Below, in pieces: positions 52,480-62,771 of a stretch of DNA of 64,000 bases (the stretch's first letter is position 1; each line of letters opens with the position of its first letter). The position numbers were made by a program, and so were the translations under genes. The notes under the pieces are model-generated. The model worked only from the letters and a program-made list of their open reading frames with translations, was not told where the DNA came from and did no database searches. The stretch covers positions 34,359,075 to 34,423,074 of the forward strand of contig CM064502.1 in assembly GCA_032716605.1 (NCBI GenBank). The letters are read 5' to 3'. This stretch comes from Paralithodes platypus (lineage: Eukaryota; Arthropoda; Malacostraca; Decapoda; Lithodidae).

Positions 52480-53775
52480 AGCTGCCAGGCCGAACAGCCC
52501 TGAGTCCCTAAGGAAGGCCATGGCCACGGTTGGGCTTTCCCACAGAGCTCTCAAGGAGTGTAGATTGTGTTGTTGGTGCAAGTGATTGTGTGAAATGCAG
52601 TCTTCTATGATGTGTTTAATGGTATGGGGTGCTGTGTTACATCCCGGGCAGGTGTCGACGACGGAGTCATCCAGTCTCTTCTGATAGCTCAGAAGAGCTG
52701 GATGGTGTCCACATCTCAGCCTGGCCAGGTGGACTCTGTCCTCGCGAGGAAGGGAGGATTCAGAAGGATGGATTTCGGGAGGTCCTGCCTGCAGCTGCGT
52801 GTTGTCTATGAGTGATTGGATGGAACAGCGAGAGATATGAGTATGGATGTGCTTCTGGAAGCTGGTTTAGGGTGGGCAGGGAGGAAGAGAAGACAATATG
52901 TGTGTGATACTGTGCGCTGGGTGTTATTTTGATATTTCTTGGTGTCTGTGGGTGTGTTGCCATGTAGTGTAGTGGGTGGTATTGGTTCGTGGAGGCTGCT
53001 GCCAGGAATTGAGTGCCTTTCATGTCCAGATGGTCTTTGACTTTGAGGACTTTGGTTTCTTGATGTAGGTGATCTGTAGGTGTAGTAGCTGTGCAGCCTG
53101 CGATGATTTTTAGGGCTTTATTTTGAATAGTCTGTAAGGTCTTATGATGTGTTTCAGCTAGGTTAGAAGCCCAAGCCGGGCTTGCATATTCCATCACTGA
53201 TCTTATGTATTGTTTGTATACCATGGTGATGGTTTCTTTGTTGTGTCCAAATTTTGTGTGGGCAAGTGAAGTTTGGATGTCAGTTTCTTTTTCATGTTTG
53301 TGGTGTGCTGTTTGCATGTCATTAGAGTATCATATGTTACTCCTAGGATTTTGGGTGAGTGTGTGTGTGTTAGGGGTGTGTTGTTTATGGTGAGTTGCAT
53401 GGTATATTTGTGTTCTCCTGTCCAGCTTGTGAGGAGGGTTGTGGTGGATTTGGCTGGGGCTAAATTGAGTCTGTTTGTAGTGCATCAGTCATGTAATGTG
53501 TTGAGATAGGGTTGAAGGAGACGTGTTGCTGTGTCTAGGTCTTGGTGTGTGCATGTGAGTGTTATATCGTCTGCGTAGGAGGCTATGTTTATTTGGGTTG
53601 TATTGGGTGTATTTATATCATGCATGTACAGATTGAAGAGTGTGGGCGACAGGACGGATCCTTGCGGGACTCTATTTGGGAAATTTCTGATGCTATCTGA
53701 CTGACCGGCAAAAGATATGTGTACACATCTGCCTGCTAGGAAGATGGCCAGCCACCTTTTTGTGTTGTTGTGCAT
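52480..53775 (-). pseudogene. LINE RT catalytic part and C-terminal zinc-knuckle region
   Basis: NRVPQGSVLSPTLFNLYMHD and IASYADDITLTCTHQDLDTA (catalytic YADD), then a frame change near 53480, TLMTCKQHTTNMKKKL, and TMVYKQYIRSVMEYASPAWA with TTPTDHLHQETKVLKVKDHL. A final change near 52765 leads to LARLRCGHHPALLSYQKRL, TCPGCNTAPHTIKHIIEDC (CCHC knuckle) and ALWESPTVAMAFLRDSGLFG at the stop. Intact catalytic residues, disrupted frame. Confidence 0.75.
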
Positions 53776-53997
53776 GTTTGTGTCGTAGATTTTGTTTGTT
53801 AGGTTGTGGCGGGGGATGGCATCGAAGGTTATACTAATGTCGAGTGTGGCAAGTAATGATCTGTGTGGTGATCTGGCTGAGTTGATGCCGTCAAAAGCTC
53901 TTTGTGTAAGGTCTGTAAGAAGAGTGTTTGTGGAGTGCGGTGGCCTGAAGCCATGTTGTGTTGGAGCTAGGGGTAGGGCGTGTGTAATCAGTTGTAG
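53776..53997 (-). pseudogene. LINE RT N-terminal blocks
   Basis: Continues the RT upstream of the YADD part: TQHGFRPPHSTNTLLTDLTQ, RSLLATLDISITFDAIPRHN (the usual D..KAFD is changed to D..ITFD). Ends at 53998, where the plus-strand LINE is inserted. Confidence 0.7.
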
Positions 53998-54019
53998 TTT
54001 CTCTTCTCATAATCTGCTC

Positions 54020-55730
54020 TCAGATCGCCAGTATGGCTTCCTTAAGGGTCGCTCTACTGGTGATCTTCTTTCATATCTTACTAACTCTTGGTCATCCTCC
54101 TTTTGGGACTTCGGTGAGACTTTTTCTATTGCACTAGACATATCGAAAGCTTTCGATAGAGTCTGGCACAAATCTTGAATTTCTAAACTACCCTCCTTCG
54201 GTTTCTATCCCTCCATCTGTGCCTTTGTCTCTAATTTCCTTTCCGGCCGTTCCATAGCCGCGGTTGTGGACGGCCATTGTTCACTTCCTCACCCTATAAA
54301 CTCTGGTGTTCCTCAGGACTCTGTCCTATCTCCTATTCTCTTTCTAATTTTTATAAATGATCTCCTTAACTGTACCTTAACCCTTAATTAGCGGCGAGCA
54401 ACATAAGTCGAGTTAAATAAAGCTGGACTATGTGGCGGCGCTCGACATAGGTCGAGTGGCAATTTCAGCACGTAATGTGGCTGAGAGAGAGAGACAAGTG
54501 GTGGCAGGAGACTAGCGAGCGTATGACTGCTCCAGACCACCGCGGCGAACCTACTGACACAAATCTCAGCTCCCTCCTCCCTCTCTCACTCGCTACATAC
54601 TCAATTATGTACCAAAAGTACCGAATTACCTGCTTTTTGCACTCGCGTTGCACGGTTATTGCAAGAAAACTATCCATCATACAAGGATCGTTATGGTGTC
54701 ATTCGAAAGCTCTGTTTATGCCCTTTCAGGGATAGGTACTTGTTTTACGTTCTGGGTCTTATTTAGGCATGAAAATGATCACGTAAACAGCCCTATTTTG
54801 GCTAAAAACACCCCGCTGTGCGGTACATATAAATAAACCGCATAGGCCGCTCGTAAGGTGTTAATTCCCATCCATTCATACGCAGACGACTCAACCTTAC
54901 ACTACTCCATTAGCTTTTCAGAACGCCCCACCCAGCAATCCCTTAACGACAAAACGTAATGAAGCCATAGAACTCTTAAATTCTGATCTAAATACTATCT
55001 CCAATTGGGGCAGAGAAAACCTTGTTACCTTTAATGCTTCCAAAACACAATTTATCCATCTATCTACCCGTCAGGATCTCCCAGCGGACTATCCCTTATT
55101 CTTCAACAATACAAAAATGAACCCTTCATCTTCTCTCAATATTCTTGGTGTCTCTTTTTCTTTTGCTCTCATTTGGAAGGACCATATTGCCAGTCTTGCT
55201 AAGGCAGCCTCCCAGAAGCTGGGTGTGCTCAACCGCCTTAGGGGGTTCTTTTCCCCAGCACAGCTTCTTGCTCTGTACAGGGGCATAGTGCGTCCTTGTA
55301 TTGAGTATTGTTCACATGTGTGGGGAGGTTCCTCTCACACCGCTCTCCTAGACAAAGTTGAAAGGAAGGCCATTCGTATCATTAACTCCCGTCCACTCAC
55401 CAACTCTCTGCAATCTCTCTCTCTCCACCGCAATGTTGCATCTCTCTCGCTATTCTATCGCTACTATGATAATCAGTGTTCCTCAGATCTTTCCCAGTGC
55501 ATACCACCTCCTTTACGTAGTGCCCGTCTTGCAACAAATCCCACCCCTACTCTGTGCAACTCTCTAACCCAAGAGTGAAACATTACTCTCAAACTTTCTT
55601 CTACTCAACAGCTGAGCTCTGGAACTCGCTCCCAGAATCAGTCTTTCCCTCTTCCTATGACTTAAATTGCTTCAAACTCTGTGTGTCCAGGCATTTTGGC
55701 TCGATCGTCCCTTGATTTTGGCCTTGTCAC
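54020..55730 (+). pseudogene. Jockey-like RT and C-terminal region
   Basis: FSIALDISKAFDRVWHKS, then a stop at 54176, SGVPQDSVLSPILFLIFIND, and HSYADDSTLHYSI (catalytic YADD) after a TTAA element at 54377-54864. Frame changes follow near 54950-55110. The frame from 55117 is open for 153 codons: SLNILGVSFSFALIWKDHIA, LRGFFSPAQLLALYRGIVRP, IEYCSHVWGGSSHTALLDKV, ending near 55576, with further pieces in another frame. The C-terminal style is the decapod jockey type also seen at 1-1210. Confidence 0.8.
54377..54864. mobile_element. TTAA-flanked non-autonomous element within jockey RT
   Basis: TTAA at 54377-54380 and again at 54861-54864. Imperfect termini CCCTTAATTAGCGGC and GCCGCTCGTAAGGTG (inverted). 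Removing the element and one TTAA brings CTL directly onto IPIHSYADDST in one frame, strong evidence for a TTAA duplication. About 480 bases, no transposase; includes GAGAGAGAGAGACAAG and a TATA-like ATATAAATAAAC at about 54827. Confidence 0.8.
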
Positions 55731-55819
55731 TCTTTCAACTATGGGGGTGGCACTCGCTATAGGCAATTCTGCCTTTTGCCTCCCTCAATCGCATAGAAAA
55801 AAAAAAAAAAAAAAAAAAG

Positions 55820-56085
55820 TGCAAGGCGTTCTATGATTTTGGAGGGGGTGCAAAGGAGTGTGATAGGGCGGAGTGAGGAGGCTAGCGTGGGGTCTTTGTT
55901 GGGTTTGAGGAATGTGATGATGATACCATGCTTCCAGATGTTTGGTATTGTGTTGTGTGAATAACTGTAGTTTGATATGTTAGTGAGTGCTTGTATCCCT
56001 TGTGGTCCCAGGTGTCTGAGGTGTATGTTGCTTATTTGTCTAGGCCACAGGTGGGTGAGTGCTTGAGATTGTTGATGATGTGCTT
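55820..56085 (-). pseudogene. LINE RT fingers region
   Basis: Minus-strand frame with LTHLWPRQISNIHLRHLGPQ, GIQALTNISNYSYSHNTIPN, IIITFLKPNKDPTLASSLRP and TLLCTPSKIIERL (the 'I..PKPNKD....YRPI.LL....K..E' block). It lies between the two insertions. Confidence 0.7.
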
Positions 56086-56098
56086 TGTCTGGTTGTTG

Positions 56099-56620
56099 TT
56101 GTTGTTGTTGTTGTTCCCCAAGCTGCCTGGCCGAACAGCCCCAAGGCCCTGAGCAAGGCCAAGGCCATAACCGAGCGCCCCCACAGAACCCTCCCCGCCG
56201 ACCACAATAAAGCCTGGGTGACCGAAGCCACTCCATGGCGGGGAGCTGAGGAGGGTGCGGAAATGCCCGGGAAACCAAAGCCCCACCCAGGGCCCTGTGT
56301 CCCTCAGCAATTATGAAGAGAAAGTTGAGGGACAAGGGAAAAATGTGACGCTTTGGCTTCCAATCTTGGTAGATTGGGAGGTCAATCCACGTTAGAGACG
56401 CCGTCACTTGAGATCTAGAAAATATATAAGTAAAAGGAACAGTCAGAGTAAGCTATGGGTATGGCAGAGATTGCTCAGTTCTCACTCTAATAGACCAGCC
56501 CATCACCACATGACTAGAACCCAATCCTCTCAGCATCAGCTAGGAAAGGCCCTAGAAAGCCGCCTTTGGCGGGGGGATAGCTCCCCTATTTCAACCCTTT
56601 TCGGGGTTGGGCACCCGCCG
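56099..56620 (-). mobile_element. (AAC)n-tailed retroposon with 13-bp target duplication
   Basis: TGTCTGGTTGTTG occurs at 56086-56098 and 56621-56633, flanking the element exactly. Minus orientation: starts at GGGTGCCCAACCCCGAAAAG and ends in (AAC)7-8. About 95% or more identical to 28281-28805. Confidence 0.85.
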
Positions 56621-56633
56621 TGTCTGGTTGTTG

Positions 56634-57860
56634 GTGAAGGGTGCATCGTCAGGGTCTGGGGAATTGTCTCTTACGTCGGATGACACGTCGGTCATCTTTA
56701 TGGTGTTTTAGGTGGCTGACATGAGAGAAGTGATTAATGAGTGTTTGCTTGTTGTTTACAAGAAGGAGTAGAGTCTGTTGTTGTGATTGCAGCATGTGAT
56801 TGTGTTGTGTTGCTGCTGGAAAGTGTGATGCTGTTTAGTGTTTTGTAGAGTTTGTTGAGGTTTGTTTTGTTATCAAGTGTTTGTAGGAAGTTATTCCAAT
56901 TTAGTGTTTGTTGTTCTTGTATTTTGTTGTTAAGCTGGGTGTTGAGTGCTTGGATTTGTTGTGTGATGTCTTGTGTGTCGGGTGCTGGGGAGTGTTTCAG
57001 TAAGTCGCGTTGTCTGATGAGGTTTTGAATTTCTGGTGAGAAGTTAGGGTTGTGTCTTTTTCTGTTACGTCTTGGAAAGTGTTTCTTTTCAGCGTTTTGG
57101 ATAATTGTGTTGAATATGTGGACAGCATTGTTGATGTTAGTGATGGGTGCACTGTATAGGTTTCAAATTGTTGTTCCCAGTTAGCTCTTTTATAGTTGGT
57201 GTAAGTGTATCTGTGGCTAGCTGGGGTGAGTCTGGTTTTGGTGGTGATAATGATCGGGAGGTGGCCAGAGCCTAAGGTTTTAACCACCCTCCAGGATGTT
57301 GTGGAGGCGAGTTCTGGGGAGCGAAAAGTGATATCTGGAGATGATGGGTCGTAGAGGGCTTGGTGGGGAGTATGGGTATGTTGATGGATGTCATTGAGGA
57401 TGAAGAGGTTATCTGATTGACGTTTTAGGGCCAGCCCTCTGTCTGTGTCCGGGTTGTCGACAAACCAGGCTGACGTTTTGGCGTTGAAGTCACCACCCAT
57501 GATGATGTGTGGGGTCTTTGTGATTTGTTGTACTTGTGGTCTGCATTCGTTGGGTACTGTAGGGGATGTTTGGGGAGGGATGTACAGTATGTGTTTATGA
57601 TGGTTATGTTGGAATTGTTGCCAGTGCGTATTTTAATTGATTGTATTTCTGTTGTTATATGATATGGGGGGAGGAGGGATTTGGTATGTGCACTGGTGAC
57701 TGTATAGATTATTTCTTTGTGTACGAGGGTGATGAGGCCACCGCCACCGCCGACGGTCCGGTCTTGTCTAATGTTGGTGAAATCATGTTGTTGTTGCTGT
57801 TCTTGTTAGTGTGGTCGGGTCCTGGATGGGTCTCTGTGGAATCATCCCCTTCCCTAGTAC
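56634..57860 (-). pseudogene. LINE endonuclease and linker
   Basis: From about 57770: TVGGGGGLITLVHKEIIYTV, IKIRTGNNSNITIINTY, then frame changes, MGGDFNAKTSAWFVDNPDTD (GDFN catalytic block) and ALYDPSSPDITFRSPELAST with LGSGHLPIIITT, where SGHLP replaces the usual SDH(L)P catalytic Asp. The linker to RT (56640-56990) is decayed. The Asp-to-Gly change would inactivate the nuclease. Confidence 0.75.
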
Positions 57861-57867
57861 TGACATT

Positions 57868-58012
57868 ATTTTTTTAGATTTTAAGATATTCTCCCAATGC
57901 ATTTGGCGATTTTAAGACTTTTCGTGCCATTTACGGATCGATCTTTATTCCTGGCGAGCGATAGCGAGACTGCAACTTAGAAGGAACGTGACTTCGGCTG
58001 GTGCATATATAT
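57868..58012. repeat. MITE family B fragment
   Basis: ATTTTAAGATATTCTCCCAA, TTTTCGTGCCATTTACGGAT, CCTGGCGAGCGATAGCGAGA and GACTTCGGCTGG (decayed core). Confidence 0.6.
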
Positions 58013-58224
58013 ACTACCCCCCCCCCCCCTTCGCCACACACTACCACCACACCTACCTTGACACACACCTCCCCAACCCCACACACACACCACTAGCGCA
58101 GTTCCCTTGACAGAACCCACCCTCCTCTAGCACATTGCACAGCTCCCTTGACACATATACACCAGCACAGTTCCCTGGACAGCCACCGGTATAGCCCCTG
58201 GGGAACCACACACACGCACACACC

Positions 58225-58520
58225 TCCCCGTGGCGTAACGGATAGCGCGTCTGGCTCACAACCAGAAGGTCCCGAGTTCGAGACCCGGGCGGGGAAGAGA
58301 CATTTGGGCAAGTCTCTTAATGGTGTAGCCTCTGTTCACCTAGCAGTATAAATAGGAACCTGGTGTAAGTGGACGAAGTTGTGATGTCCCATCTGGGGTT
58401 GGTGATCGGTTACAAGGTGAGATGGGTATCGTACTGGTCAACCTAAGCTACTGGTCAACCTAAGCCTTCGGGTGAGACTGGTCCCGTAGTGAGAATGGTA
58501 CCGTACAGATTAACCCTAAG
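58225..58520 (+). mobile_element. tRNA-derived SINE
   Basis: Head 58225-58295 folds as a tRNA: acceptor TCCCCGT/GCGGGGA, D-stem GCGT/GCGC, anticodon stem TCTGG/CCAGA with loop CTCACAA (CAC, Val-like), and T-loop TTCGAGA. One T-stem mismatch, shifted spacing at position 8 and no downstream T4 terminator argue against a working tRNA gene. The body TTCACCTAGCAGTATAAATAG and GGAACCTGG follows, then short repeats of GGTCAACCTAAGC and a decayed tail. Confidence 0.7.
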
Positions 58521-58794
58521 CCTTCGTTTCCAAATGTCGCCAATTTGCTAAAAATACAGACTACACACACATCCACAGCCATTCCAACGATACATAAATA
58601 CTTAACATGCATTTCATGCAATACATTCCCAGTAAAGGAGGCGCGATAATAATGAGCTTCGCTCGCATTGCGTGGATTCCCCTTGACGAACAAGTGAGTG
58701 AATACGCGCACACACACACACAAACACCTGTGGTTCCTGTGGTGAGTAGTTTCAGGCAGTAGTTGCTGCCCGTGGTCATGCTGATGCGCCGCCA
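58521..58794. other. No gene seen
   Basis: Includes a short (CA)n near 58709. Otherwise unremarkable. Confidence 0.5.
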
Positions 58795-60257
58795 CTAGTA
58801 TAACCCGTCTGCTCGTCTCTTCGCCATCTGGTCTATGATGCTGTTGCTGGCAGCGCAGAGGTGGTAATGTGGCAGCTTGGGTTGATCGGGTATTATCCGT
58901 AGGAATTTATCTAGTTGATTCTTGAAACGTTCAAGGTTATGTTCCGTTGAGTCACGCAGGTGTCTGGGCAGTGCATTGAAAAGGAGTGGCCCTCTTATAG
59001 CAAAAGCGTTTTCTTTGAGCGTCTTGACTCTTGCACTTGCTCTGGGGTAAATCCTTTCAATATGGCAGAGCCGATCCCGTCGTTGGTGGATGCTAAACCG
59101 TATATTCAAGTTATTTACAGATTTTTCGGTCAGTATTTTGTAGATGTATAATTATAGCGTACCTTTCTGTACGCCTTTCTAGTGAGTAAAGGTCGAGTTC
59201 ACGTAACCTTGCCCAGTAGTCTAAATGTCGGATGTCAGATATTCTATCGGTGAAAGATCATTGTACTGTTTCAAGTGACTGCTTCTCTCCTGCTCGCCAC
59301 AGACCCCACAGCTGACAACAATACTCTAAGTATGGTATCACGAGTGACTTGTATAACGTCAGCATAGGAAGCCTTTCACGTGTCCGGAAAGTGCGAAGGA
59401 TCCAGCCAGCCTGGCTTCGTGCCTTCTTTACCACATTTTGTATATGTTGGGTAAAGTTTCCGTCACAACTGAGGGTAATTCCTATGTCTCTTATGTACTC
59501 CTTGCTGTCTATATGTGAACCGTCCGGTGCTGCAAATATGTTTGCATTGTAGTTGATTCCCCCTGAACTGTAATGTATATGCTCAAATGTGTTGTCGTTG
59601 AAGGACATGTTATTATGCTCTGCCCACGAGTAAAGTGATGCCAAATCAGTTTGTAATTTTTCGGCATCAGATACTGAAGAAACTTCCTTCAGTACCCTGG
59701 TGTCATCGGCAAAAGAAGGTACAGACGAGTGTAAGACGTGTCTGTTTATGTCGAAGATGTGGATCAGAAATAGCAGAGGTCCAAGGACCGATCCCTGTGG
59801 CACCCCACTGTTGACCACCGACGGCCGAGACACTGCACCGCTAGCTGCTGCACACTGCTCCCTGTCAGTAAGAAACGAGTGCAGCCATATCCCGAGCTTT
59901 CCAGTAATGCCCATTTGTCTTATCTTGTGTAACAAAATGCCGTGGTCTACCTTGTCAAAGGCTTTCGCGAAATCAAGATAGACCACATCAACATTTTTGT
60001 TATATTCCAGCTTTTCTAAAATTGTTTCATAGTGGGCGAGCAGTTGGGAGAGGCATGAACGCCCAGTGCGAAAACCATGTTGGTCTTGGTTCATTTTGTT
60101 GTTTTGTTTGAGATGTTGAGCCATGTTCTTAACTATTATTCTCTCCAAGACTTTAATAATGTGGGAGGTTAAGGCAACTGGTCGATAATTTTTTGCCTCT
60201 GTCTTCGACCCTCCCTTGTGGATTGGTGTGATGTTGGCACTTTTTAATTTCTTTGGT
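58795..60257 (-). pseudogene. LINE RT core and C-terminal domain
   Basis: MNQDQHGFRTGRSCLSQLLA, VDVVYLDFAKAFDKVDHGIL, NSGVPQGSVLGPLLFLIHIF, SVPSFADDTRVLKEVSSVSD (catalytic FADD) and YIRDIGITLSCDGNFTQHIQ are in one 296-codon frame. A frame change near 59258 and another near 59110 precede AFAIRGPLLFNALPRHLRDS and LERFKNQLDKFLRIIPDQPK at the C-terminus. The RT is well preserved. Confidence 0.85.
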
Positions 60258-60266
60258 ATTATACCA

Positions 60267-60406
60267 GTGTGTGAGTTTGTGCTTTTTATCTGTGTTTATT
60301 TGTTGTTTTATGTTGTTTTTGTGTTTTCCCTGTTCTTGCTCTGTCTTGAGTCGGCTACCCCCAAAATGGGGATTGGGCCTGAGCATATAGATAGATAGAT
60401 AGATAG
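60267..60406 (+). mobile_element. 140-bp retroposon with (TAGA)n tail and 9-bp duplication
   Basis: ATTATACCA at 60258-60266 and 60407-60415 flanks it. It ends GGGCCTGAGCATA followed by (TAGA)5, and has a small hairpin CCCCCAAAATGGGG before the tail. It is probably the 3' end of an unrelated LINE, 5'-truncated. Confidence 0.85.
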
Positions 60407-60415
60407 ATTATACCA

Positions 60416-60816
60416 AATTCTAATGAAGTTCTATAAAGAAAGAGCAAAGGAACGCTCAGCTCTTTAGCACAACCTTTTAGGAGCACAGCAGGGAAGTGGT
60501 CGGGACCAGCTGCCGAGTTAGTAGCCATCTCTTTAATTGCTCCTTCTATGATGTCTCTGCTTAAAGTTATGTCCGTCAGTTTTGGTGTGCAGTCAGTACC
60601 TTGACGAAAAAAGTCCATAGGTGAGTTGATTATTTTGTCTTTCACGGGGTTGCTGAAGACACTTTTGTACTGGAGCAGTAGTTCTTCAACAATCTCCTGA
60701 GCTTCGTTTATGGTTCGGCCGTCTGAGTCAGTCAGTGGGCCAACACTCGCTCTCACTACTGACTTGTTTGCGGCATACTTGTAAAAGTATTTAGGATTGG
60801 TTTTAATGCATGCCAC
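60416..60816 (-). pseudogene. LINE linker and RT N-terminus
   Basis: ACIKTNPKYFYKYAANKSVV, VGPLTDSDGRTINEAQEIVE, MATNSAAGPDHFPAVLLKGC and LSVPLLFLYRTSLEFGII. The 'AGPD..P..LLK' block is the first RT motif. The frame resumes on the other side of the 140-bp insertion. Confidence 0.8.
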
Positions 60817-60884
60817 GTCTTGTATTTCTTTCCGGTCATCTTGTAATTTAACTGGCCTTTTAAGTTTTTCTTCTATGATGGTAA

Positions 60885-61568
60885 TTAGGTTATCGGTTTG
60901 CGTCCGTATTTCAATGTTTTTGGTGTTCTTGAGTTTTTTCTTAGTTTTGTTCTCTTTTGCATCAGAACTTTTCGGTCCCTTGGTATGTTACCCTTATAAG
61001 GAGAGGTCTTATTAGACGATCTCCTCAACGGTACATATTTCTCTGATATTTCCAAGCATTTCGTCGTCAGTAAGTCGTATTGGGCCTCAGGATCGCAGAC
61101 TTTCATGAGTGAATCCCAGTTTACTTCACTGAGGTCTGTCTTTAAACTTTCCCAGCAGACTGACTCGCTGTGAAAGTTCATTCGGCTGAAATTTGGTGCT
61201 TGTTGTGCTGCACTGGGAATTCTAGTTTGCATATTTGTAGATAAGCTGGTCATCAGGGTTATGATGTTATGATCTGAGAGATTAGTTTTGTTTACAGTAA
61301 TATTATGTAACAGGTCATCATTGTTTGTCATCACAATGTCCAGTATGTTGTCACCTCTTGTGGGAGTGTTGATGGCTTGATGTAAACAGAAATCCTCCGC
61401 AAAGTTCAGGACAGCTTCTGCCTGAGTCCACATGTCCCCTGCTCCTCCATAATTATACACTCTCCAACTCCCAGTCATTGAGCGGGAAGTTTAGATTACC
61501 AGTGAGCATAATGGAAGGCATGGGTGGTGGTAGTGAGTTAATTACTTCTCTAATCTTTGTTAGTTGGT

Positions 61569-61600
<32 letters not shown>
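60885..61600 (-). pseudogene. LINE endonuclease, partial
   Basis: MLTGNLNFPLNDWELESV (GDFN decayed to GNLN), a frame change near 61465, then AEDFCLHQAINTPTRGDNIL, DIVMTNNDDLLHNITVNKTN and NLSDHNIITLMTSL (SDH block kept). The upstream Glu block is lost into the CA repeat. Confidence 0.75.
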
Positions 61601-61621
<21 letters not shown>

Positions 61622-61640
61622 AAACACACACACACCACCA
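61570..61640. repeat. (CA)n microsatellite
   Basis: About 30 CA units with two AAACACAC interruptions, then (CCA)4. Confidence 0.9.
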
Positions 61641-61777
61641 CCACCACACACTCCCACAACTTCCGCTACCTGGTTACACCAAGTTAACACTATTTACTGC
61701 CAGTGAACATTTTTCATCCCTACTGTTTTTCGCTCCGTTAAGTAGGAGATTTTAAGATGTCGTACCCCCTACACTCT

Positions 61778-62131
61778 GTGTAGGTGAGGCACAAACAGAA
61801 ATAGTAAAGGAAGCCAGACAAATTTAATGAAACAGGAGTTTCAGCAACTCCTTATCAAATGCCAATAGGCCTCCCCTGGGTATTGCCTTGTTCGATTGGT
61901 GTCTGCAATCTCCCCATCTATTATCTGGTATCTGTTATAGAGATCGTCACCTGCAAGTGGTACCGATTAGTGTGTTATTAAGACGCTTCACGCCAATCAT
62001 TGGGGAAATTGTAAACACCAATCGAGCAGGGCAGCACCCAGGCCTCATAACCATGTGAGGAGGAGTTGCTGGAACTCCTATTTTAACTTGTCTGGCTTCC
62101 TACACTGTTTCTGTTTGTGTCTCACCTACAC
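61778..62131. mobile_element. Foldback MITE with ~75-base arms
   Basis: TGTAGGTGAGGCACAAACAG, AGGAAGCCAGACAAATT and GGAGTTTCAGCAACTCCT at the left; the right end is the complement (GGAGTTGCTGGAACTCC, ACTTGTCTGGCTTCCTA, CTGTTTGTGTCTCACCTACA). About 200-base centre contains a second pair, TTGTTCGATTGGTGTCTGCA and ACACCAATCGAGCAGG. No ORF. Confidence 0.85.
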
Positions 62132-62339
62132 TGCTAGCTCTCACAAACACCTCCTCCTCCTATCCATTTCCCTACAGTAAACAAGCAAACCACTCATCTT
62201 TCCAATAGTGTACACCAAAATAATGATAATAATTTGGCTCTCTCATTCTCTCAAATTTGGGGGAGACACTTGTTACAGGCAGCTTTGCCTTTTGTCTCCT
62301 TCAGACACGCAGACAACAAAATTGCTGTCAATTTAATTT

Positions 62340-62735
62340 TGGGCGAGTGGTTCGGTCTTCGGCCAGGGTAATATTCTTTCGGAAAATTTATAAATACAGC
62401 TTGAATTGAATCACTTTTAGTTTCCTCGCTAGACCTTCACCAAGCTTAAAACAAACCACACTCCGTAGACCCCCTTCAAGATTTATTTGTACATATTTCG
62501 ATAGAAAAATGGTTCCTGCCAAAGGTCAGTTGATCTTAAAATCACAGGCTTGCTATCGCTCGCTAGGAAAAAATCGTCACCTTAATGGCACAATAGGTCT
62601 TGATATTGATATAGAAATGGGATGATAACTTATACAATCGACAAACTAATGGGGCGAACGTCATCAAATCTGAAAACTAACGGGGCTAAACATGATTAAG
62701 AAGGGGGACCAGAAAAACGACCCATCTCCCTTTAA
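62340..62735. repeat. MITE family B, near full length
   Basis: AGTTTCCTCGCTAGACCTTC, CCCCTTCAAGATTTATTTGT, TATCGCTCGCTAGGAAAAAA and GGGGCTAAACATGATTAAGA, ending at TTAA 62732-62735. Both ends of the interior carry CCGGCC-like remains (TCTTCGGCCAGG). Confidence 0.65.
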
Positions 62736-62771
62736 CTCACGTTTAATGTCTATTATGTGATCGTCGCTGTT

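Larger units (their letters stand above)
53998..55819 (+). mobile_element. Jockey-like LINE inserted in another LINE, poly(A)-tailed
   Basis: Plus-strand RT half of a jockey-like element ending in a 22-base A run at 55798-55819. The flanking minus-strand LINE resumes on each side (ERLAL on the right, ...QLITHALPLAP on the left), which fixes the insertion. 5'-truncated: starts in the RT (DRQYGFLKGRSTGDLLSYL). Confidence 0.85.
52441..57860 (-). mobile_element. LINE (jockey/R1-like group) with (AAC)n tail, carrying nested insertions
   Basis: On the minus strand, from about 57860: endonuclease, RT, a C-terminal zinc-knuckle region and a 3' end with ACAACAACAACAACAAC at 52441-52465. The coding sequence is interrupted by a plus-strand LINE (53998-55819) and a retroposon (56099-56620). 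Several frame changes are present. Without the insertions the element would be about 3.1 kb, so its 5' end (ORF1) is lacking. Confidence 0.8.
58795..61600 (-). mobile_element. LINE with endonuclease and RT (Rex/CR1-like C-terminus), interrupted
   Basis: Minus-strand order: partial endonuclease (61600-60885), linker and RT N-terminus (60816-60416), 140-bp insertion, RT core (60257-59258) and C-terminal domain (59260-58795). The upstream end is replaced by a (CA)n microsatellite at 61570-61640. Confidence 0.85.

Noticed and set aside
55757..56407. Single 216-codon minus-strand ORF as one protein
   Set aside because: It runs through the retroposon's (AAC)n tail into LINE RT sequence, so it is a chance fusion.
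58225..58295. Functional tRNA-Val(CAC) gene
   Set aside because: T-stem mismatch, altered spacing after the acceptor stem, no T4 terminator and a SINE-like body directly downstream.
61453..61755. His/Thr-rich ORFs on both strands
   Set aside because: Translation of the (CA)n tract, apart from the endonuclease end already annotated.
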